64,000 bases of DNA from the NCBI RefSeq assembly GCF_014651995.1, contig NZ_BMXY01000001.1:434001-498000 (forward strand). The letters are read 5' to 3'. This document shows, one piece after another, positions 58,349-64,000 of this stretch (within the stretch, counting starts at the first letter, position 1; each line of letters opens with the position of its first letter). Under the pieces are notes generated by a model that was given only the letters and a program-made list of their open reading frames with translations, did no database searches and had not been told where the DNA came from. The position numbers and the translations under genes were made by a program. The DNA comes from Cognatilysobacter xinjiangensis (GTDB lineage Bacteria > Pseudomonadota > Gammaproteobacteria > Xanthomonadales > Xanthomonadaceae).

Positions 58349-58611
58349 GCAGCGGTGATGCCGCAGGCGGTGAGGTCGAGCGACTCCTCGGCCAGCAGCA
58401 CCGGGATGCCGTCGTCGATGCGGTAGGCGAGCCGACCGTCGGCGGTCACCAGCGCGGCGTCGATGGCGCCGGTCTGGGCGGCGCCGTCGCCTCGCTTTAC
58501 ATTGCCGGCGGCGATCGCGGCATTCAGATCGTTGAGGGTGCGCGCGTCGGCGGGACGCAGGGGCTGGCGGGTGGTCGGGCAGGCCAGCAGGTCGAGCAGC
58601 TTGCGGTCCAT
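58345..58611 (-). CDS. Trm112/YcaR family protein
   Basis: An 88-residue protein of the Trm112/YcaR type: MDRKLLDLLACPTTRQPL at the N-terminus and AYRIDDGIPVLLAEES at the C-terminus. In eukaryotes Trm112 activates methyltransferases; the bacterial role is less clear. Only the first CP of the usual metal cysteine pairs is present, so metal binding is doubtful. It is coupled to nadC by ATGA overlap. Divergent from purE. Confidence 0.85.
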   Translation of the reverse strand: MDRKLLDLLACPTTRQPLRPADARTLNDLNAAIAAGNVKRGDGAAQTGAIDAALVTADGRLAYRIDDGIPVLLAEESLDLTACGITAA

Positions 58612-58636
58612 GGCGGGCAATCGCGGGTGGGCCGTT

Positions 58637-58642
58637 TAGAAT
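58637..58642 (+). promoter_or_regulatory. Candidate -10 box for purE
   Basis: TAGAAT lies 25 bases before the purE ATG, in a GC-rich gap. No good -35 is seen; a PurR-like operator is not obvious. Confidence 0.4.
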
Positions 58643-58666
58643 ACGTCTTTGCCCGGAAGTGGACGT

Positions 58667-59169
<503 letters not shown>

Positions 59170-59173
<4 letters not shown>

Positions 59174-60312
59174 CCACCGTCGGCATCCTCGGGGGCGGGC
59201 AGCTGGCCCGCATGCTCGCACTCGCCGGCGCGCCGCTCGGCCTGCGGTTCCTGGTGATGGACAACGTCGCCGACGCCTGCGCCGGCCAGTTCGCGCCGAT
59301 GGTCGTCGGTGACTACCGCGACGAAGCCGCGCTCGCGGAATTCGCGTCGCGCATCGACGTCGCCACCTTCGATTTCGAGAACGTGCCGGCCGAGTCCGCC
59401 CGCTGGCTGGTGGAGCGCGTCGACGTGTTCCCGAACCCGCGCGCGCTCGCCACCGCGCAGGATCGGCTCGCCGAGAAGACACTGTTCCGCGGGCTCGGCA
59501 TCCCGGTGCCGCCGTTCGCGCCGATCGACACGCTCGACGAACTTCGCGCGGCGATCGCCGACATCGGCACGCCGTGCATCCTCAAGACGCGTCGCCTCGG
59601 CTACGACGGCAAGGGCCAGTTCCGAATCCGCGGCGCGGGCGACATCGACGCGGCGTGGCAGGCACTCGGCGCGCAGGCCTCGAAGGTCGGGCTGATCCTC
59701 GAAGGCTTCGTGCATTTCGAGCGCGAGCTGTCGGTCGTCGCGGTGCGCGGACGCGGCGGCGAATTCCGCGCGTGGCCGCTGACCGAGAACTGGCATGTCG
59801 ACGGCGTGCTGTCGGCAAGCCTTGCCCCCGCGCGCGTCGACGAAGCGACGGCTGCGCTGGCCGTAGGCCATGCGAAACGCCTTGCCGAGGCGCTGGACTA
59901 CGTGGGCGTGTTCGCGCTCGAGCTGTTCTCGCGCGACGGCGAACTGCTCGCCAACGAACTCGCGCCGCGCGTGCACAACTCCGGCCACTGGACGATCGAA
60001 GGCAGCGAGACCTCGCAGTTCCAGAACCATCTCCGCGCCGTGCTCGGCCTGCCGCTTGGCGATACGCGCATGGTTGGCACCGCGTGCATGCTCAACTGGA
60101 TCGGCGAGATGCCCGATGCGCGCGCGGTGCTCGACGAGGCGGGCGGGCACTGGCACGACTACGGCAAGGAGCCGCGTGAGGGGCGCAAGGTCGGCCACGC
60201 GACCCTGCGCAGCGACGATGCCGCCGCGCTTGCCGCGTCACTGCAGCGCGTGGGCACGGCACTCGGCCGTCAGGACCAGGTGCTGCCGGTGATTCACGCG
60301 CTGCAGGACTGA
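59170..60312 (+). CDS. purK: N5-carboxyaminoimidazole ribonucleotide synthase
   Basis: A 380-residue ATP-grasp enzyme making N5-CAIR from AIR, bicarbonate and ATP. Motifs: [40 protein letters not shown], and [17 protein letters not shown]. It acts with PurE, with which it is translationally coupled. Confidence 0.96.
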
Positions 60313-60331
60313 TCTCGCCTAGCGTGTCGCG

Positions 60332-60949
60332 ATGCGCCGTCATCGCCCGCGAGTAGTGGCCATCGTGGCGATCGTCGCAGCCATGACCGGCTGCGGCGAT
60401 CGCGTTTCCGAGCCGGACGGGCTTTCCGCGAAGTCGGCGCGGGCCGCTGCCGGTACGACCCGGGCCCCCGCGGCGACGCCGATCGCGGCAGGCGAGGCCG
60501 CCAGCGCGGTCGAACGCCCGTCCGATGCGCCGGACGTTTCGGAGTTCGCACCCGCGCCTGCCGTGGGGCAGGTGTCGCGTGCCAACTGCCGCATGGGCGG
60601 CTGCTGGTGGTATCGCTACCTGTCCGTGCAGCGGGAAGCCGTGCCGTCGCTGCGTTACCGGCTGGCGTTGCAGGGGGGCGAATCCGGGCCGCATCCGGGC
60701 GACTATCCGCTCGATGGTGCGGATGCCGTGATCCGCTGGGATGCGGCGCCACCGATCGAGGCCATCGTCGACTGCTCGTTGCAGGCCCCGCGTGTCTCGT
60801 TCGGCGGCAACGCTTCGCGGCTCGCGCTCAATCCGCGCGGCGTGTCGGGCGTGGAGCAGGGGATGGCGAGCCTGTATTTCGCCACCTGTCACGGCGAATC
60901 CGGCGACGATGCGGTACTGGCACGCGAGTACGGTTACGACGTGAAGTGA
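60332..60949 (+). CDS. Putative lipoprotein of unknown function
   Basis: A 205-residue predicted lipoprotein: hydrophobic N-terminus ending VAAMTGC (Cys21), then an Ala/Pro-rich linker to about residue 80. The mature domain has several cysteines (NCRMGGCWWY, VDCSLQ, ATCHGES) that may form disulfides. I do not recognise a family. It follows purK by 19 bases. Confidence 0.72.
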   Translation: MRRHRPRVVAIVAIVAAMTGCGDRVSEPDGLSAKSARAAAGTTRAPAATPIAAGEAASAVERPSDAPDVSEFAPAPAVGQVSRANCRMGGCWWYRYLSVQREAVPSLRYRLALQGGESGPHPGDYPLDGADAVIRWDAAPPIEAIVDCSLQAPRVSFGGNASRLALNPRGVSGVEQGMASLYFATCHGESGDDAVLAREYGYDVK

Positions 60950-60964
60950 TGCCCGCAAACGCGA

Positions 60965-60986
60965 ACGGCCGGGTCGCCCCGGCCGT
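60965..60986. terminator. Hairpin between convergent genes
   Basis: ACGGCCGGG-TCGC-CCCGGCCGT: 9-bp perfect stem between the lipoprotein and sodB. No T-run on either side, so it is only a weak terminator candidate. Confidence 0.4.
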
Positions 60987-61010
60987 CCGTGCTTCGATCC
61001 GCTCGGCGGA

Positions 61011-61589
61011 TCACTTCATGTTCGACGCCACGAAGTCCCAGTTGACGAGGTTCCAGAAGGCCTCGACGAACTTCGGCCGCGCGTTGCGGTAGTCGATGTA
61101 GTAGGCGTGCTCCCAGACGTCGCAGGTGAGCAGCGGGGTGTCCTCGCCGGCGATCGGCGTATTCGCGTTCGACGTGCTGACAAGCGCCAACGAGCCGTCC
61201 GGGCGCTGCACCAGCCAGCCCCAACCCGAGCCGAAGGTGCCGATGCAGGTCTTGGCGAATTCCTCCTTGAACGTCGCGAAGTCGCCGAAGGCGAGGTTGA
61301 TCGCATCGGCCAGCTTGCCGGTCGGCTCGCCGCCGCCGTTGGGCTTCATGCAGTTCCAGAAGAACGTGTGGTTCCAGACCTGGGCGACGTTGTTGAACAG
61401 CGCACCCTGCGAACGGCGGATGATGTCGACCAGCGGCATGTCCGCGAACTCGGTGCCCTCGATCATCTTGTTCGCGTTGTCGACGTACGTCTTGTGATGC
61501 TTCCCGTAATGGAAGTCGAGCGTTTCGGCCGACATGTGCGGCTCGAGGGCGGCGCGGTCGTACGGGAGGGGCGGCAGTTCGATGGCCAT
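61011..61589 (-). CDS. sodB: Superoxide dismutase (Fe type)
   Basis: A 192-residue Fe/Mn-family SOD converting superoxide to peroxide and oxygen in the cytosol. Metal ligands fit His27, His74, Asp157 and His161 (VWNHTFFWN and DVWEHAYYIDY). FGSGWGWLV and the AQVWNHT residues favour the iron type. The ATG at 61589 (MAIELPPLPYD) is the family N-terminus. It is divergent from grxD. Confidence 0.95.
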   Translation of the reverse strand: MAIELPPLPYDRAALEPHMSAETLDFHYGKHHKTYVDNANKMIEGTEFADMPLVDIIRRSQGALFNNVAQVWNHTFFWNCMKPNGGGEPTGKLADAINLAFGDFATFKEEFAKTCIGTFGSGWGWLVQRPDGSLALVSTSNANTPIAGEDTPLLTCDVWEHAYYIDYRNARPKFVEAFWNLVNWDFVASNMK

Positions 61590-61618
61590 CGGCAATCTCC
61601 GGGTGGGGGCGGGAGGCG

Positions 61619-61635
61619 TACAATCGCGCATTCTA
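61619..61635. promoter_or_regulatory. Candidate overlapping divergent promoters for sodB and grxD
   Basis: TACAAT (61619-61624) on the plus strand could serve grxD; TAGAAT (61630-61635 on the minus strand) could serve sodB. They are 5 bases apart and face opposite ways. No clear -35 boxes are seen. Confidence 0.4.
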
Positions 61636-61690
61636 TCCCCACGACACCGTTGCGATCCGTCGCGGCGGTGCAATGCACAGGAGCCGGCCC

Positions 61691-62011
61691 ATGAGCGTCA
61701 TGGAGCGCATCCAGGCGGAGATCGACCGCCACCCCGTCGTGCTCTTCATGAAGGGCACGCCGCAGTTCCCGATGTGCGGCTTCTCCAGCCGTACGGTACA
61801 GGCGCTGCGCGCTGCCGGTGCCACCGAGCTGCACACCATCAACGTGCTCGAAGACCCGGAAGTGCGCGCGAACCTGCCGCGCCTGTCCAACTGGCCGACC
61901 TTCCCGCAGCTCTTCATCAACGGCGAGCTGATCGGAGGCTGCGACATCACGCTGGAGCTGCTGGAATCCGGGGAGCTCGCGCGCATCGTCAGCGAGACCC
62001 AGACTTCGTGA
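61691..62011 (+). CDS. grxD: Monothiol glutaredoxin, Grx4 type
   Basis: A 106-residue monothiol glutaredoxin. The active site is CGFS with Cys29 (QFPMCGFSSR), and WPTFPQLFINGELIGGCDI follows. Such proteins carry and deliver [2Fe-2S] clusters with BolA. AGGAG precedes the ATG. The stop overlaps the GTG of the next gene. Confidence 0.95.
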   Translation: MSVMERIQAEIDRHPVVLFMKGTPQFPMCGFSSRTVQALRAAGATELHTINVLEDPEVRANLPRLSNWPTFPQLFINGELIGGCDITLELLESGELARIVSETQTS

Positions 62012-62748
62012 GCGACGCGCAGAGCCGCGTCCTCGACGGTCGCGTCGTCCTCGTAACAGGCGCCCACGGCGGCTTCGGCAGCGCCGTCGCGCGGGCCTGC
62101 ACGCAGGCGGGCGCGACGGTGGTGCTGCTCGGGCACAAGGTGCCCAAGCTCAACCGGCTCTACGACCGCCTCGCGTCCGAGGGCCCGGAACCCGCGATCT
62201 ATCCGCTCGACCTCGAGGGTGCGGGGCCCGACGACTACGCGCAGCTCGCCGAGCGGCTGGAGTCGGGCTTCGGCCGCCTCGACGGCCTCGTGCACTGCGC
62301 CGCCGAGTTCCGCGGCCTCACCCCGCTGGTCCATGCCGACCCGGCCGATTTCGCGCGCTCGATCCACGTCGGCCTGACCGCGCCGTGGTGGCTGACGCAG
62401 GCGCTGGTGCCGCTGATGGCGAAGTCGGCCGATGCCTCGGTCGTCTTCACGCTGGACGCCCCCGAGCGCGTCGGCGCGGCCTACTGGGGCGGCTACGGCG
62501 TCTCGCAGTTCGGGCTGCAGGGCGTCGTCCGCATCCTGCACGCGGAGCTGGCGAACAGCGCCGTCCGCGTCGCCGGCCTGATGCCTGGGCCGATGCGCAC
62601 GCCGCTGCGCGCACGCACCTGGGTCGAGGAAACCGATCGCCAGGCGCTGGATCCGGCCGTCTACGCGCCGGCCTGCGTCGAACTTCTGTCGCCGGCAGGT
62701 GCCGCGCATCGCGGCGACGTCTGGTCGCCTTCGCCGTCGCTGGGCTGA
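62008..62748 (+). CDS. SDR-family protein with altered active site (YciK-like)
   Basis: A 246-residue short-chain dehydrogenase fold. The NAD(P) loop TGAHGGFG (residues 17-24) is present, and Tyr163 is in the usual place. The catalytic lysine of YxxxK is Gln167 (YGVSQF), and the preceding serine region reads FTLDAPE where E. coli YciK has serines. Catalysis by the normal SDR route is therefore doubtful. It starts with GTG overlapping grxD (GTGA). It may bind nucleotide without redox activity. Confidence 0.82.
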   Translation: MSDAQSRVLDGRVVLVTGAHGGFGSAVARACTQAGATVVLLGHKVPKLNRLYDRLASEGPEPAIYPLDLEGAGPDDYAQLAERLESGFGRLDGLVHCAAEFRGLTPLVHADPADFARSIHVGLTAPWWLTQALVPLMAKSADASVVFTLDAPERVGAAYWGGYGVSQFGLQGVVRILHAELANSAVRVAGLMPGPMRTPLRARTWVEETDRQALDPAVYAPACVELLSPAGAAHRGDVWSPSPSLG

Positions 62749-62754
62749 TTCCGT

Positions 62755-63339
62755 ATGACCGTCGCCTCGGCCGCGCTGCTGTTGTTCCTGATCCTCGATC
62801 CGCTCGGGAACATCCCGGTGTTCTTGAGCCTGTTGCGCTCGCTGCCGCCCCGGCGGCAGCGCATCGTGCTGGCCCGCGAGCTGATCATCGCGCTGGTGGT
62901 GCTGGCCGCCTTCCTCTGGGGCGGCAAGTACGCCCTCGAGCTCATGCACCTGCGGCAGGAGTCGGTCTCGATCGCCGGCGGCATCGTGCTGTTCCTGATC
63001 GGCATCCGGATGATCTTCCCGCCGCCGGAAGGCCTGATGGGCGAGATTCCCGACGGTGAGCCCTTCATCGTGCCGATGGCGATCCCGCTGATCGCCGGCC
63101 CCTCGGGCATGGCGGCGGTGATGCTGATGGGCAGCAACGAGCCCGGCCGCCTGAACGAGTGGACGCTGGCGCTGCTGATCGCCTGGGCCGCGACGGCCGC
63201 GATCCTGTTTTCGGCGACCGTCCTATACCGATTCCTGGGCAAGCGCGTGCTGACCGCGATCGAGCGCCTGATGGGCATGCTGCTGGTCGCCATTTCCGTT
63301 CAGATGTTCATGGACGGCCTGTCCGCCTACCTGCGCTGA
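62755..63339 (+). CDS. MarC family inner-membrane protein
   Basis: A 194-residue polytopic protein of the MarC/YhgN family. About six hydrophobic helices; LFLILDPLGNIPVFLSLL and FIVPMAIPLIAGPSGMA are family motifs. The molecular function is unknown despite the old antibiotic-resistance name. It follows the SDR-like gene by 6 bases. Confidence 0.88.
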   Translation: MTVASAALLLFLILDPLGNIPVFLSLLRSLPPRRQRIVLARELIIALVVLAAFLWGGKYALELMHLRQESVSIAGGIVLFLIGIRMIFPPPEGLMGEIPDGEPFIVPMAIPLIAGPSGMAAVMLMGSNEPGRLNEWTLALLIAWAATAAILFSATVLYRFLGKRVLTAIERLMGMLLVAISVQMFMDGLSAYLR

Positions 63340-63382
63340 ACGACCGTTCGCCGTTCTGCGCCGCAGCGCGCATTCACGGCGT

Positions 63383-63430
63383 CATCACCGTGTAACCCAA
63401 TGGCATCAACGTGTTAACCTATAGTTAACC
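63383..63430 (+). promoter_or_regulatory. Helically phased repeats upstream of TonB-dependent receptor
   Basis: Three TAACC copies start at 63393, 63415 and 63426, so spacings are 22 and 11 bases, one face of the helix. The first two lie in a longer imperfect repeat, CATCA-C-CGTGTAACC (63383-63397) and CATCA-A-CGTGTTAACC (63404-63419). The segment TATAGT (63420-63425) could be a -10. Probably an operator array for the downstream receptor gene. Confidence 0.6.
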
Positions 63431-63492
63431 ACACTGGGCGGGGAGCCCGGCGTGCCTTCCGTGTCGTGACCGTTCCCATCGAGGCTTCCGTA

Positions 63493-64000
63493 ATGACTCA
63501 CCCGAACCGCGTTCGGATGTCCAAGCTGACGCTTGGTCTTCTCGCCGCTCTTGCCACCGCTCCGGCTTTCGCGCAGAGCACCTCCGCCGGTCTCGGCGGC
63601 ATCGTTACCGACGCGGGTGGCCAGCCTGTCGCCGGTGCGGAAGTGACGATCACGCACGTCGAGTCGGGCACGATCAGCCGCGCCACGACCGACGCGAGCG
63701 GCCGCTATACCGCGCGCGGCCTGCGCGTCGGCGGCCCGTACACGGTCACGGTCTCCAAGAACGGCGTCGGTACCGACACCGAGCAGGGCATCTACCTCGA
63801 TCTGAACAAGATCAGCACCGTCGACGCCGCCCTTGGCGACGCCGGCCAGCTCGACACGGTGCAGGTCGTCGGCATCGCCGGCGGCTCGAACGTGTTCAGC
63901 GCGACCAAGATGGGTTCGGGCACCAGCGTCAACCAGCAGGTGATCGAGTCGCTGCCGTCGATGAACGGCAACATCCAGGACTACATGCGCCTCGATCCGC
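63493..64000 (+). CDS. TonB-dependent receptor with carboxypeptidase-like N-domain, 3' truncated
   Basis: The first 169 residues of an Oar-like outer-membrane receptor, cut by the right edge. The signal peptide ends AFA-Q near residue 27. A carboxypeptidase regulatory-like domain (GLGGIVTDAGGQPVAGAEVT, then DASGRYTARGL) covers about residues 30-110, followed by the plug start (LDTVQVVG, then NQQVIESLPSMNGNIQDYM). Transport is powered by TonB. GAGG lies 9 bases before the ATG. The phased repeats at 63383-63430 lie upstream. Confidence 0.9.
   Translation, partial: MTHPNRVRMSKLTLGLLAALATAPAFAQSTSAGLGGIVTDAGGQPVAGAEVTITHVESGTISRATTDASGRYTARGLRVGGPYTVTVSKNGVGTDTEQGIYLDLNKISTVDAALGDAGQLDTVQVVGIAGGSNVFSATKMGSGTSVNQQVIESLPSMNGNIQDYMRLDP

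Overview
The window is about 64 kb of compact, very GC-rich chromosome from a gammaproteobacterium of the Xanthomonadaceae/Lysobacteraceae (Lysobacter/Luteimonas-like). That placement is inferred from four things: a fused aspartokinase/diaminopimelate decarboxylase gene; the MurL/MurD2 pair for the D-Glu step of peptidoglycan; a suf operon led by an Rrf2 regulator and ending in a Rieske ferredoxin; and several S9 peptidases plus an Oar-like TonB-dependent receptor. I see no rRNA, tRNA, CRISPR array, insertion sequence, prophage or intact mobile element.

Layout. 1-6.1 kb (minus strand): sufR-sufB-sufC-sufD-sufS, a GNAT acetyltransferase and a Rieske ferredoxin cut by the left edge. 6.2-9.2 kb: a SET-domain protein and an outer-membrane CBM9-like/DUF5916 protein. 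9.2-12.8 kb: small envelope and secreted proteins (PIN-domain protein, two related lipoprotein-like proteins around a DUF1439 protein, CHRD protein, glycine-zipper protein). 12.9-17.4 kb: an EF-G-like GTPase, OsmC and two tandem PhzF proteins. 17.5-22.9 kb: lysC-lysA fusion, murL and murD2, overlapping end to start. 23-25.6 kb: dienelactone-hydrolase-like protein, ispB and ssb. 25.7-29.1 kb: rmlB-rmlA-rmlC-rmlD (dTDP-L-rhamnose), each overlapping the next.

29.1-37.6 kb: a peptide-use region with three secreted S9 serine peptidases and a POT-family peptide transporter. 37.7-42.7 kb: histidine phosphatase, nnrD, YbdD-like protein and cstA, and a CorA-family protein. 42.7-47.2 kb (minus strand): phoH-like ybeZ, an unknown secreted protein, ybeY, corC and a DUF4105/Lnb-like membrane protein; the last sits where many proteobacteria carry lnt. 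47.3-51.7 kb: amidohydrolase, miaB with a coupled small membrane protein, and a lytic transglycosylase. 51.8-55.9 kb: petA-petB-petC (cytochrome bc1) and sspA-sspB. 56-60.3 kb: DUF3301 protein, double-FHA protein, nadC, Trm112-like protein, purE-purK. 60.3-64 kb: lipoprotein, sodB, grxD, an SDR-like protein with altered active site, a MarC-family protein, and the start of a TonB-dependent receptor preceded by helically phased repeats.

Most content is housekeeping or envelope biology. The least ordinary signals are the DUF4105/Lnb-like protein in the lnt position, the phased repeats before the receptor gene, the SDR homologue lacking its catalytic lysine, the EF-G-like GTPase with DTPGY in place of DTPGH, and the bacterial SET protein with a lysine-rich tail. 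All calls come from reading motifs, lengths and gene context; no database search was run.
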